A stretch of 64,000 nucleotides of DNA from Echinostoma caproni (GCA_900618425.1 UZAN01040565.1:1-64000), one strand, 5' to 3'; shown: positions 23,451 through 36,560, numbered from the stretch's first letter. Numbers and translations are program-made. Notes: generated by a model from the sequence alone, not told the origin.

Positions 23451-26400
23451 TCAGTATGCGTCTGTATGAGTGAATCAGAGCTTGGTTTCGGCTATGCAAA
23501 ACTTTGAACTAATGAAAGTTTTTAATTTTTTAGTGTATACTTAACTCGCCCAAAATCTGATTGTTTTGGGTAACTCTTCTCTTTATACACATTTTTAAGG
23601 CCGGCGTCAAGGAAATTGGAGATCAGGTCGTAAGTCTAAAATTATGGTAAAATGACTCAAACAAGGGCAGACAGCCGGTAGCGCAATGTAACGATTTTCG
23701 GTGGGTAAACTGAAAAATTTAAATTTATTGAAAATGAATAGGAAAATAAGGCTAAGGGAAACTAGTCAGTTGTAAAAGAAACAGAGGCCCTTATCTTATC
23801 ACTTATTGAATCTGCCTGAATGAGTTGTATTAACTCGGGAGCTTTGTCTCGAGAAATGCAGTAAATCAGTAACGAGTATGATTTTACTGCTAACACCAAA
23901 TTTGTAAGGTGAAGCCGAGAACTCCGTCGCTTAGATATGCAAATTCTCAAAGTCGTTGTTTCCGTAAAAGTAGTGTACATTTATTAGATACACAGCGCAA
24001 TCCCCAACTAACTAAGAAACAAACCGTGGTTGCGATTTTCAAACTGCTCGACTGATTAAACACATTAGTGTACAGACTCATCGTGAAATAAAATGGATGC
24101 ATAAAATGAAAACGTTACCCGAAACAAACCACATAGAACTTACGAAAATGTGCGGTTTCTGTGCGCATAAAACAACATTATAATTTCGCGAAGTTCCTGT
24201 TGTGGTTTGGAAACTATGTGGTCTCATGGGAAAAGGATTTTGGATCATATAGATCAAACGATATCTGGTTCAGAGCTCTTGAATATGTTTGATGAATAAC
24301 AATAAATAATATCAGTTTTGTTTCAGTAAAGACAGAACGAGGTCTATCACTTCATACAGCATCAACCCGCTATTTTCCACCCCACTGCCACTGATATGTC
24401 ACCCAGTTAGGCTAAACTTGATTCAGCAATTGATCCAATGTTCAATGCAGAGTGGATATGACCGCACTTTTACAGAGTGATCAACTTGCGCATAAAGAGA
24501 AATTTCTCACTGCAACCTTCTAACTACGGAGGTAGTATTTTACTGTGAAAGGTTCAGCGACATATAGAAAATAAATAAAGGTTAACCCGCAATAATACAG
24601 TCTTCATACGGAATCTAGTTATATATATATGAATATATGGTTCCACTTGAATAAGTACATTTTTTCTGCCAAACAGTCACCCTCCACTGATGGTGCGAAT
24701 CGTTTAAGCTATAGTTTTTCCAGAAAGGAAACGGTCATTCGAGGGACAGTATGTTTGCCAAGCAGTGAAGGTTTTCATTAGCCTTGCGTAATAGTTCATT
24801 TTCTGCGAGCGAATACTGGTATTCTGAAACATTCTAGCGGTTAGTTTTAAAGGATTGAAACACCGTTGTTGATTCGACTGGGCGACATCCATTAGCAATC
24901 AACCAACAGTTAAACGACGAGATATCCCCTCTAGGCTCATCAGATACCTATACGTAACGGTTGTATTGTACGAGAATGATATCATTCAATGGATGAAAGA
25001 AAGCTGCGGTATTCTTATTCGTTCATTTGAGCTGACCGTCCGTCAAAGACTGCGAAAGAGCTACAAAATGACAGACAATATTGTCTGTGATTCTCTGCTG
25101 GGCATCACGTTTCTACAAATCGAACTTTACAAAGGTAATGCATGAACCTCAAGGAAAAGAGAGAACTACTGCGGTTGGATTATGGGAAAAGAAAGTGCAA
25201 CGGAACAGTGCCACAAACATTTATTCCCGCAATTGCCTGAAAAATGATTCTTGTGCGAAACTTACGTGCAAGTATAATGTCACTGTCCTTGAACTCAAAT
25301 AATATCATATAGACTCCAATTTAAAATAACTCAGTTAATGATGTGTATAACTATGTCATTCGTTCAGCTGGTGCCATGATGGACGACAATGGAATGAATG
25401 TTCGACATCAGATCTTATTGGCACTGTTGCTTTGCTCATGTCGCGTTATCCAGGATATTCTCCCTGGGAAAAATGATGCTTCTCCGTTGGTACAGTAGTG
25501 AAATATTCTTGACACGACATATTATTCAGTGATGAACCATTTTTTAAAAGTTTCTTGTCCTCAGATTTTGCGACTATCAATTCAGATGTTAATGTTTGCT
25601 CACTGGGCTGGAGTATAAGGAATGGTGACAGTCGAGGGTTGTACTGTGTACTGCAATAGAGACTTGTGTTTGTGCAAACAATTCAATCAAAAACATGACT
25701 CACATCTCATCGATCTGTGCTTACCATTGACTAACCGTGAGCCTTATCTAAACACAAAATTTCTCGCACACACTCACTCAGACGTACCGTATTATCATTT
25801 CACGGCGTATCCTAACGACTTACATTCTATTAGTTCCTTTGTAAAATCGAATCATTTGCCTGTCCCAAGCACCTACTGGATTCGTTCGTTAACTACTTTG
25901 CGAACAGAACTCAGCATACGCGGATCGGTAGGAAATATTTAAACCGCTCGTGAACCTTTCTGAAGTGCTACAGGGTGACTTTCCATCCCCGCACTTGGAA
26001 AAAACTGAATGTCTTTTACTTCCTTTTCTAGTCATTGAATATACAAAGGTACATGTTTTCCAACTACATCACCATCATGTTCTTTAACCCATTTATTTAA
26101 ATAGGCTTCCGTCGTAGCCCTTTGCCAAACTATTTCTGTTCCTGAGGACCATCTAAATTTTTCGAAAGATCTATTGCATATCCAAGAGTTTTCAGTTTGA
26201 TCTGCAATGTCCCTTAATTTATCCAATGTTCGTGTACCTTCTCTCGATCTACTTATCTACGTGACCTCTCGCTCATAACCACAGATTCTTTAACTGGAGT
26301 AAATTTCGTGAAGTAGTTATGAGTTACAGTTGACAAACTTGAATAGGACAACTCTGTACAGAAACTTCGTTAGTTCACTTTTCAAATACAGACAAAAAAT

Positions 26401-27635
26401 CATGTCACATTTTGTTTAACATTGTGTTTTTCTCATTCTACTAAATTGTTTCCCGGTGATTTTTTCTGGTCTACTCAAGAAAGACCTCAACATTCTTCGT
26501 CGAGCTTTTGTTCATTATTAGCTGTCTTTTATACCCGTTGATGTTCTATCTAAAAACTTATGTGAACTTCACTCGTCTGCATGTGAAACATTTGCACAGA
26601 AAATCCTCTCTGACCCCACTTATCCTTTATGTATCAAAATGCAGCTCTTATTCATCTACGCGTTCTTTATGTCGATTTACCCCTCTCGCATTAATCTCTA
26701 CAGAAATTCCCTACTTACCTATCTCGCCAAAATCGATGTAAACCGACAGAGCGTTTCTTCTGAGTGTCTCAACAACCTTGGATGTTGGGTGTTTTACTCA
26801 CATTATTTATTTCTTTAGAAGAGATGTGTGATTTTCAGCGAAAATGCGGACATCTAGTCACGCAAATACAAATTCCCACCGTGACTAACACCGATGAAAG
26901 AATATCTGTTTGACATCCTTTACTTTATTTGTTCCACTTTCAACGCAGTGCGCGCCTGTTTGCTCTGTGTTTACTCATTTAAGCGTTGGTGTCAGCGATG
27001 CAGATGTTTGTTGAATGAGATACTGCCACAGCCCCAGGTTTGCTTGTTTTAAATCATTGTAATCTCTATTTTAGTAGCGTTTGGCACAAGAAATCATTTT
27101 GATTACAAACGCCGTATTCTGGGCTCTTACTAGTCAAACTCAAATTTTATTATGGGAAAAACTTACAGACTGCTTTTGAATTGAATTGAATTGTCTACAT
27201 TTTGGGTTCGGAAAATGATTCACAAGATCGCAGTTAGACCATGTAAGTAAAATATTATTGTACTGTTTTAGGCGAACATTAGAGAAGCATACTGTTTGCC
27301 AGAGCATCGTAAAGCTGACGATTAAAATATACTAATGTTGGGGCACAGACCATGTGAGGTGGTAGAGAGTTCTATGTGCTGTACAATGACTGCAAACGAA
27401 TGGCGTCTGCAGTCGAGAAGGCTCTTTAGGAGTGCTAACTTCAGTGGATGCCCTCTGAGGNGATAAAAAGAGATCTACATGAATAGCCGGGCTGTTGAAA
27501 ACTCCGGTACAGTAAGATCATAGTGTAGCGAGAAGGCGAGATGGCTGGAAAATGTTTATTGATTCAAATCAAAACAACCGGAGTACGCGTACAGTTAAAT
27601 ATATTCAATTCTTAACTGCGCGGCAGGATGATTCA
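23451..27635. other. No recognisable gene
   Basis: About 4 kb with no nameable feature. The 106-codon plus-strand frame at 25622-25942 is unassigned. A short TA run lies at 24616-24630. The part from about 27320 to 27635, next to the LINE relic and on its 3' side, may include that element's 3' UTR, but I see no motif. A single N is at 27461. Confidence 0.45.
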
Positions 27636-27639
27636 TGCC

Positions 27640-28670
27640 TCTTTCTTTTGGTCAGTCCCTGCTGTTTTTAATCCGCAATGGCACGTACGTTGCCTCTTCT
27701 TCCATGTGCCGTTCTGGCAGGTTTGACCCGATCGTAGAGCGAGATACGTCGATCGACAGCTCCGACGTAGTGGCATTCGATGTATATCTTTCTGACTAGC
27801 TGCGGATAATCTGCGAGCCTGTAATTATCTACTCGTTCATTTCGGGAGGTAGTCAACATTGTCTTTCGAAATCCTTCCAACTGCTACGTCTGCGCGTCTG
27901 GTTGGATGGCCACATTCTTCATTCGTTCGCGATCTGAGGCTCTCATTGTACCACCTTCCTTCAAAATCGCACCGCTGATTTGACGATATTGAGACGAGCA
28001 TAGCTCCAAGAGTAGTAATCTTTCGCATTAGGTCATGGAATGTAGACCTTTGACCATCCCTTGGTAGCCATTCTCAGCGGGTGATCATGCGCCTTCCGAT
28101 CTTGCCGCAACCATGGGTTCCAGGCGTGAGTTGAGTACGCGGGGTCTGGACGAGTGTACGTGGCTATCATACGTGGAAACAAAGCCGGCTCAAACGATAC
28201 AAAAAGACGTCTAAGCAGTTCAATCTGTTTCACCGCCATGGATGATGCCCTGGAACAGTTTGTGGAATAATTCAATTCTGTGCGGATGACTATTCCTAGA
28301 TACATCTTGGATGGAGTATGAGGCAGAGGTTCCTGCCCGTGAAGGTAGAAAAAACGCCCATTGTGACGTAGTGATAAAACTTTGCACATGGTATCGTTAA
28401 ATTCCGTGCCATTGGAGCAACCATCTATAGGCTTAGTAAAGGGCGTTATGGAGATCAAATGAATTCTTTGGTTATCTGATTGCCCTCCGTATTTGGGCAT
28501 CGTCTGCGAACCGCAGAATTTGTAGTCTGAGAACGTCTGGAGTCACTTTGTGTGCATTATTCCAACCTGAGTGGTCACATATAGACCACCTACAATCACT
28601 CCACATGGTAACACAGAGGAACTTGATGGTATCAACTCTATCTGCGGATAACCGAGTGGTCATCAGCTAT
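27640..28670 (-). pseudogene. LINE reverse transcriptase C-terminal half (CR1/jockey group)
   Basis: On the minus strand the relic begins with PDVLRLQILRFADDAQIRRA near 28560-28480. It holds the F-A-D-D catalytic motif C with both Asp residues. After frameshifts it continues with FNDTMCKVLSLRHNGRF, YLGIVIRTELNYSTNCSRAS, LLRRLFVSFEPALFPRMIAT, YTRPDPAYSTHAWNPWLRQD and DHPLRMATK (to about 28050). The decayed post-RT tail goes on to about 27670 (GHPTRRADVAVGR in one frame). This order, FADD, then YLG, then an I.P.LEY..AW.P thumb, is that of CR1- and jockey-type ORF2 proteins. The N-terminal RT and endonuclease are absent, consistent with 5' truncation near 28670. The copy is inactive because of stops and shifts. 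Confidence 0.85.
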
Positions 28671-29495
28671 CAGAGTTAGAAAGGAAAGCAAACTTATTTG
28701 AAAAAAACGCTTGACTTAAAACAACAAAATCTACGTATTTGATAAGTTCAGTATTTGTCAGAACAGATAAACCAATAAAGTAATGGGTAAGTAGTGGAGA
28801 AGGCAGAAACATGAAAGAAATATAGTTATTTTCCAATAGACAAGATAAATTAAAGGTAAGAAAGGACCAGACTAGGTCAAAAACATGACCATCATGTGTA
28901 CAGGAAGGAAGGTACAAGGATCGCGGTGAACGCCCAACGGTAATCAAGACAGAGATAAAGAAATTACTTCACTGAGAGGTTGAGCAACTTAGAAATACAG
29001 TGAACGACAGATGATACTGCGTTCGAAGGAAAGCAGTAAATGGTGTAACCAAATTGAAAAGGATCCTGGGTAGCAATTACGGAATAACACGGACGGAGAA
29101 GCTAAGTAACTTAGGTGACTTTTATTTGCAGCAGAACTAATTACTTGGAGACGGAAACGTTTAAATAAGCATTCCGTCGTGGACCTTTTAGGAACACGGG
29201 CACCATTTACAGGCTTCCGTTGTTTGGGAATAGAATAAACATCAATAGATTTAATGATATTTTCTCAGGTAGAGTTGAAATATCTGGTGTTCACCTAGTT
29301 AATGTCCGCAGTGCCTACCTCGGAACCTCAAGTAGACAACAGCTTGCTGTCTACCAAAGTCTTCCGTCTCAATAGTTGGTTGATGCCACCACGGAGTAGC
29401 ACATGACAAACAGCCGTGATGTTCAAATCAGAGAAAGATGCTGTCATAGGTTATGCTGGACCAAATATGCGCACTCGGCATGCTACGACCAGAAT
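28671..29495. other. No firm feature; possible 5' end of the following PLE
   Basis: No motif is recognisable from 28671 to about 29130. From 29130 onward the plus strand may hold the poorly conserved N-terminal region of the Penelope-like element that becomes recognisable at 29500. Confidence 0.35.
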
Positions 29496-29499
29496 ACAG

Positions 29500-31600
29500 G
29501 CTTAGTATAAACTAGATATCAGTAAATCAGACAAAGGAGCCGGGATTGTTCTCATGAAAAGAGAGCACAAAACAGAGAAAACGAACACCACCCTAGTAGA
29601 CAGGAGTAAATTTCGAGAGCATAACGTAGAGAACAGAATTGATCGAACAGCAAATGACGAAGTGCTTGAAGTCCCAGAAAGAAGGTGACCGCATATCAGT
29701 GACAATCTTCGATCTGATAAAACCACAAGGCTCGACAATAGTACGATTATATGGCCTCCCAAAACTTCACAGATCGAATGTACCAGTAAGGCCAACCCTG
29801 GTTATCTGAAACTCCCCACATTATGCAACAACCAAATGGTTAGCGTGGCTATAGACCCCGTTAAACAACGAATCTCCGCTTACAGTTTGAAGGATATATT
29901 CCAATTTGTCGAACAGATCCAAAACAAGAATTTCAAACAATGTACTCTCTAGATGTGACTGTCCTATGCACGAACGTTCCAAGTATAGGGACTATCGAGT
30001 TTATATGCGAATTCATAGCAGGTAAAAACTCGAACTCGGGATCCCCCTTCTCAGTCCGAAAAAGCTCCTGCTTCGTTGCACTTTTGGTGTCCAGTTCCTG
30101 CTCAACGCCGAATCTATCAACATACGGACGCAACGTTATCTTCGCTGGGACCATTGTTGGAAGGCATATTATTCGGGAAACTCGAGGTTACAATAGTTCA
30201 AGGTACCACACAAATTCAGCATATGCTGTCGATACCTGGATGATATATTTTTCAAAGCAAACCAAACAACCAACATTGAATCTCTATTGGAGTTATTCAA
30301 CGCAAGGCGCAATCAATCGTACTCACCATCCATAAAGAGAACAATGATCAGATGCCATTCTTAGATGTTCCGCTATTCCGAAACCCTGAGGACATTATAC
30401 AATATGTAAATTTCAAAAGCTTTGTGCCATTGACACAAATAATAAAATTGGTGCGATGCCTAGCAATGAGGGTAAGTCAAACTGTTCTCTCCCAGTATGG
30501 TAGCCGAAGAACTTGAACAAATCTTCCTTCGCGGGAACAGTTAACCGTTCCATAGATAAACACCTAGCGGAGATGCCCGCGCTACCGGTTTCACCCCAAA
30601 AAACAAACTGTCCTCGTAAGCCGCATGTGCATTTACCCGTTCCCGTGGAGCGAGTTGTATCGGCCAGATTACGTGGGAGGATACGCGAACCCCAACCCCG
30701 GCTGATTGGCACGCGGTGAAACGCCGAAACGCGCATTCTGTCTACATATATTGGAAACATGACACACTGTCAATGTTGATCAGGCTTTCCGCACCATTTA
30801 TCACATAAAACACACAGCTTCGTTTAAAAGCTTTGATTTTGCTATTTATAAACGAATTTGGAACGGTTATACATGATCTAATTCGTTGAGAAAACAGACA
30901 TACAGAGAGGTTTGTTCGGTTATACGCCTAAAAATAGCAAAAATCGTGTAAAGTGGAGATTGCTAGGTGGTCAGCACTATCTATGGCAGTTGTATACAAA
31001 CGAGATGAACCAATGGAGAAAAATACGGCCTACATAAGTTATTATAATTAAAAATAAAATGCAATCAGAAAACATTCATCCATCAAGTTTATATTGAAAA
31101 GTTCGCAAATCACCCACAGAATATTGTCCAAATGCTTGGGTAAACTGCTAGTTAAGACTCTCATCGATGACAAAGCCATTGATTATTCAACAATTTCACG
31201 ACAAATTGTATCATCAGTCTAAATATTTTGTTTTAAATGAGTTCATGTGCACTTGTAGCGCTCGTTATATTGGACCCACAGAGGCGTTTTTCCAAGAGAT
31301 TACCTGAACTACCGCTCTTGTCCAGCCGCTCTTCGAAAAGGAACAGAGAGAAGCCTGAACAGCTCAAACCTGCAACAACTGGTCGACAGTGGACACAACA
31401 CTGATCCTGAAACGTAATTCACAAGTTTCTGCATTGCACCTAAGAACCGCTCGAAAGGAAAACGCAATTGAGGAATCCATAGCTATTTGGATTATGAAAC
31501 GGGAGTTGTGCGAGCAACGCAATCTGGTTAAAGCGCTACTGTTACCACCACTATAAGAATAATTGCCCAAATCCCAATTTGTTTCACTCTCTCTTACCAC
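29500..31600 (+). pseudogene. Penelope-like element A: reverse transcriptase plus GIY-YIG endonuclease
   Basis: Plus-strand motifs occur in the canonical PLE order. SKSDKGAGIVLM (29521-29556) is the N-terminal KSDKG block. RLYGLPKLHRSNVPVRPTL (29744-29800) is the PLE-specific LYGLPK block. YSLDVTVLCTNVP (29943-29981) is RT motif A with its Asp kept. LLELFNARRNQSYSPSI (about 30285) and a decayed PFLDVPLF region follow. Thumb-like NRSIDKHLAE and RLRGRI lie at 30540-30690. The endonuclease is CTCSARYIGPT (31248-31280), then DSGHNTDPE and APKNRSKG in shifted frames, ending in LCEQRNLVKALLLP near 31550. PLE proteins are telomerase-like RTs fused to a GIY-YIG nuclease. Motif B and the YxDD box could not be located. 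Multiple stops and shifts indicate an inactive copy. Confidence 0.88.
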
Positions 31601-32689
31601 TCCTCATTTACTAACTTTTTTCGCTCTCTTTCACACCTGCTACAGTCAGTCTTGATTAACTCCTTTCATATCGTGTTCAGTTTACCCAATTTCCCTATCC
31701 TATAAACTTCATTTCATAGCTTGTGATCAACGGAACATTTTTTACACAGATATTTCTTCAATACAACATGAAACTTGTAATAATCTACTGACTAATCCAA
31801 CTTTATATGTAAATGCCTGAATCGATATATCGGAAACAAATGTTCTTCGCTTTTTAATTTTCCTCTAAATGTTAGGAGCATTTTATTCGACTATTCCACC
31901 AAAGTCCTAGTGGATGAGTTTAGCTGAAGTTTGAGGCAGTTTTACCCTACCGCGACGGTGAAAATCTGTCGACCACTGGACCCATTTTATTTCCCACTAC
32001 GTTATATGAATCAACCAGTTTTCTGTTAAGGTATTTCCCAGCTATGTTTGCCATCGTGTAACGGCCTTTTTCTCACCCCAGTTACAATAGAAAAAGACAA
32101 TCTTCGCAATTGCTCGCGGCAACGAGCACTAACCTCCGAATCCTGTGCAGCAGATCAGATTTCCGGGGCAATGATGCGCGACAACGATTCTCGACACCCG
32201 CTTTCATAGATTTCTGCATTCACATGCAACAAACATGGAATCTAACATTCTTTGCCAACCGCACGGACAAGGAGTGGAGTATTTGTGGAAGCTTTCAAAA
32301 GATTACTACCACAGTAAATCGGTAAATGGATGATAGCGGTGATACTAGAGACGTTTCTGTTAATCTAGCGATCATGCATGAATTTGAATTCGCTAAAATA
32401 CTGTCCGTTTTGTCAGGAAAATAGATGCTTTAAAAAATAATGTTTTGGCTTATTTCAAGTGGGTATTTCCAGTGGAGTAGAGAAACATATAAGTCAATGG
32501 AAAAGAAGTTCGACAAATATCATCGTCTGTTCCAGGAAAGTAAGTTACAACGATGGATTATTGTCACGTGCATACGAACTGCACACTGGTTTGAATTCAC
32601 TGGAAATGCGATAATGAGAAATCCAAATAAGCTCAAACGTCTTGGGTTTGGTATTCCGACTCACCATGACAAAGAACATGTCGCTATCA
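31601..32689. other. No recognisable gene, one open frame leading into a LINE scrap
   Basis: No supported feature to 32433. From 32434 a plus-strand frame stays open to a single TGA at 32692-32694 and then continues in the same frame to 32976. The first half has no recognisable domain. Confidence 0.4.
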
Positions 32690-33060
32690 TTTGATTGGCT
32701 CTTGAGTACATTCAGTATACCAAATTAAGATACACTGCCGCCCAATTCCTTGACAGCCGTGCAAGAATCAACTTATGCAAACAGACTGTAAATGAGTGCC
32801 TCCAAAGGAGCCTCTTAATTTGTCACGTTGGATTCTCAGATTTGAACATACATTGGAAGACGCCAAGCGCCGAACGTGTCAGAAAATGTCCTTACTCCCT
32901 GAAGACCGACTTATTTTCTCAAACAACCAATCAAATCAAGGATAGGCTTACTCAGGCGATCAGTCAGAACCCGTAAGCCATCAAGTATTTTTGACAGTGA
33001 CGTGAATTGAACCTACTATCTGTGACTGAATGCACACATTCGTTACTTTTCTGACAAATA
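32690..33060 (+). pseudogene. LINE endonuclease scrap
   Basis: In the open frame 32695-32976, LICHVGFSDLNIHWKTPSAE (about 32815-32874) resembles the GDFN.P.I.W block of the AP-type endonucleases of CR1-group LINEs, with the Gly-Asp-Phe-Asn core altered to Gly-Phe-Ser-Asp. TDLFSQTTNQIKDRL follows, where these proteins have a TDLF.Q.V..PTR.R-like block. In the next frame KPSSIFDSDVN resembles the following S.LDLI.T block. The expected SDH is not seen. The fit is by pattern only, and the scrap is short and frame-shifted. Confidence 0.45.
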
Positions 33061-34345
33061 TTTCCGTGGTATTAGTTGCTGCGATCTCATAAGAGTTAGT
33101 ATCTTGAGATTAACAAAAAATGAACTAAAACTATTCTGTGATTTATTATTTGTTGTAAACGATTATTACTTTATGAATCATCCAATAAACGACAATAATT
33201 TACTCAAAATATCCTTGCAGTCTGACATTGTGAATATCCAACCGCCAATTGTAACGAAAAATACTTTACAAAAACGATTAATTGTTGTGCCTGTATAGAG
33301 CATGTCACGGTTTATCATTTATGGGGACCTATCTTCAGAACAGGTTTGAAGGCCTTTTTCGACGGATCAGCGGAGAAGGGTGTACAGTGTATCAAATATC
33401 TACACATCTCTGTTTGTCTTGTTTGAAGAAAACCGTTTTGTTGGAGTTTCTAGGATGAGAGTTGTAAAAGATTTGAGAACCCTTTATTATCTAAACTTTA
33501 ACTCTTATCCATTTTTGTGCTACACCATATCCCAACCGGTTGCGCTCTATACGAGACTTAAACTGTAAATGCTTTACCTATTTTTCTATTTCCGTTTAAC
33601 TGCATTACTGCCTTTTATAATTGTTGATTTTTCATTCTGACCTTGACGCGCTAGTTAAATGGACATTGTGTCAATCGTGAGTGCCTATATTTTATATATT
33701 TGATACTGTAATTATTTATAGAATCACGTTCAATATTATTACTGCTGCCCAAAGCTGTTTTTCTGCCCAGACCGTGCGTTTAAATTAGGTGAACAGGATC
33801 GCTATTTACCGTTAGCTGCCGCGGTCAGACTGAGCTGATTCGTCTTACCTCTCGCGTTGGTTTCCTGCTGTTAGCTGTGTACTCTTCGTAGAGTCTATAG
33901 GCGCAAATCGAATTTCGTCGTACGTTATATCTGTTTTCGTTTCCTTGCCAGTAGTGATGTTGTCCATCAAATTGCGGCCAGACATATTGAAGAAAATTAA
34001 TCCTCTGTTTGGGTAAACAAAATGGTTTTAAAAAAGTGATTGCTTTTAGTGTTTGTGCTTATAGGGACTTATTTAACGTAACGGATCACCCGTTAAAGCG
34101 GAAAATGGTTTAAAAAATACTTGCTTTCACTAAATATCCAGAAACGGTGCTTCCTTTGGTACACACCGTAGTACGGCTTGCTATGTTTTCCTCAAAAAAC
34201 ATTTCACATAGCCATCTCAGTTATATTTTATTGATTTTTTCCGTCCATCTGAAACTCCTATTAGAGATCCTGACAGCGTTCAGAAACCTTTTGGCAGATT
34301 AAGCAAATTCCATATAGGCCTAGGGGAGAATTTGGTTTGCCATTT
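33061..34345. other. No recognisable gene
   Basis: No coding feature is supported. A GC-richer patch at 33760-33960 and an imperfect pair of AATGGTTT(T)AAAAAA words near 34021 and 34105 lie just upstream of the next PLE and may belong to its 5' region. Confidence 0.4.
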
Positions 34346-34349
34346 TTCG

Positions 34350-36560
34350 TAGAGTGGGTCCCATGCAATTTGAGTCTCACTCGTTGAAATTTAAAACTGC
34401 GGAATTTGAACAAAGGCAACAAAGTGTGGAGGTTTTACTTCAAAATGAACTATTGGGATTCGACAAATTGGTAAGTCAACTCTGCACGCGTCGCGTTCAG
34501 ATCATTCGATGTCCACTCTTCCCAATAAAGCAGAGGGACTCATGCATAATTTATTTGATAGACAGCTATCTTCTATATCAATGGAAGCGTTATCACTAGA
34601 ATGGAAGTTTTGTTGCCCCGAACAAAAGTTGACTGAGTTCATTTAGAGGTGCAATTCGAAAGCATACTCGGTCAAACCAAGGATTTGATACCTAATTCAG
34701 ACGAGGATTTGGAACCGTTTAAAAGTTTGCAGGTGAAAAGCTGTTATACGTAGCGAAAGGTTCACATACGCAACCGCAGACCACTTACTCGTCGGTGCTT
34801 TGAAGGAACTCAGAGAGAATAAGGACATCATGCTGCTCAAACCAGATAAAGATACCGGGGTGTTTTTTTTTGTATGACAAAACTGATTATTTACATGAGT
34901 GAAACAGGAGCGAAACAAAGACCCACGACCATCAAGAGTACCTAGTACATGGTAACAATGGAATGGGCTGATCAAATCTTGCTACAATAAAAAAGATGAT
35001 GCTTGAAAGCTTTCTGAAATGATTTCGAAACAATTTTTTTTGACTGCAACAAAGAAAACGATGAAACTGCAAAGGTAGAGGGCAAAATCACAGATCTACT
35101 AAAGGGTTCTATGTTACAGTGACAATGCTGCATTCGATCGGCCAAAGTCATGTAGGTTCACCATCCCGCGTTTGTATGGTCTCCTTTATATCCACAAGGA
35201 AGGCGTTCCAATGCAACATATTATGGCAATGGTAAATTTACCACGTCATACAACGGCACAGTGGTTGTTAGAAATATTAAAACCCATGCGCTCTGGAGTC
35301 GCCACATACACTCCCTGAGACAGTTTCCAGTTTGTAGCTGAAATAAAAGACCTGCATCTGCTAGGAAAGACGAATTTTTCCTGGATGTCATCTCACTGTT
35401 CACGAATTTACCCTTGCTGGCGACAGTGGAATTCATCAAATAAAAAAGGTGAATGCAGACGTTCATATTCCGGTCACAAATCTAAAGGAACTGTTATCAC
35501 GCTGCACACGTTACGTCCAGTTTCTATTTAACGGTACTATCTCTCATCAGATGGATGGGATTGCCATGGGATCTCCATTCGGTCCGTTGCTAACTGACAT
35601 CTTCGCGGCTAAACTAGAATGGAGCACGCTGAGCCGAACGATTGAAGGATTAGCTCACTACAGTAGATGTGGATGATACCTTCTATGTGACCAACCATAA
35701 AATTGGCATCCCACGGACATTCAAATCGTTTAACGAAGCACATCTATCACTGTAGAGGTTAAAACGAAGAACATATTGGCCTTTCTGGGAGTACCCGTGT
35801 CCAGAGAAAAAGATGGATCAATGATAAGACAGATCCACAGAAAGAAAACTTGGAATGGTCAATGAACCAACTTCCATACTTTCGTTCCTGTGAAATATGG
35901 ACGTAATCCAGTCCGGTTTCTAGCTTTCAGAGACCGGAAGATTTGTTCAACACAAACAGGATAAAGAACTACGCTTTATCCGCCAAACGCTACAGGACAA
36001 TGAGTATCCGGAAAAGTTCATCCATACGAATATTCGGCTTACCCCGAAGAAGAAAACCTCCATCCCCAAGAAAGAACTATTTATATGGATCCTATTTAAG
36101 GGGGACTAATAGACAGAAAGCACAGGACAGCCACTGAGAGCGGCTGTGAATTCCACTTTCCCAGCAGCCAAACTGAGACTAATATTCTCTACATCACCGG
36201 TAATGCGAACGCAAGTGAAAGACAAACTGGCGAAACTAACCTCATTCATAATAATTTACACTTTTAAGTGCGTCTGTGGTGCATGCTACATAGGTCGTAC
36301 GGTAAGGAGCACCACCCGCGATATTAAAGTCAGGGAAAAACCGAGTGCATCTCAAGCATGATCCTGGGGCATCTCGTCGACACCGGGCACAAAATGAAAC
36401 CAGAGAAAGTTTTCGATGTAGTTTATCGCATTGCACTCAATCGATCGAAGGCGCCCCGAGTTTGGACACCAGCTATGGTCGAAACGATCTCCCCACGACC
36501 CAACCTGCGTACCCAAAAATGACTGGTGCAAGAGCTCCAATTGCCTTGGTTTCACTTGAC
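34350..36560 (+). pseudogene. Penelope-like element B: most complete copy
   Basis: All main PLE blocks occur in order on the plus strand. An N-terminal segment (KFCCPEQKLTEFI near 34600) precedes LKELRENKDIMLLKPDKDTG (34798-34857), RLYGLLYIHKEGVPM (about 35170-35215) and HTTAQWLLEILKP. Motif A (FLDVISLFTNLP) has its Asp at 35384-35386. Motif B is QMDGIAMGSPFGPLLTDIF (35548-35604). After a one-base shift VDDTFYVT (35669-35692) supplies the catalytic DD pair. The GIY-YIG nuclease is FKCVCGACYIGRTVR (about 36263-36313). The C-terminus is GHLVDTGHKMKPEKVFDVVY, then LVQELQLPW near 36520-36550. PLEs reverse-transcribe their RNA at DNA ends or nicks. At least four frameshifts or stops lie between blocks, so the copy is dead. 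It keeps all the key RT residues I can check and is the best preserved element in the window. Confidence 0.92.
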
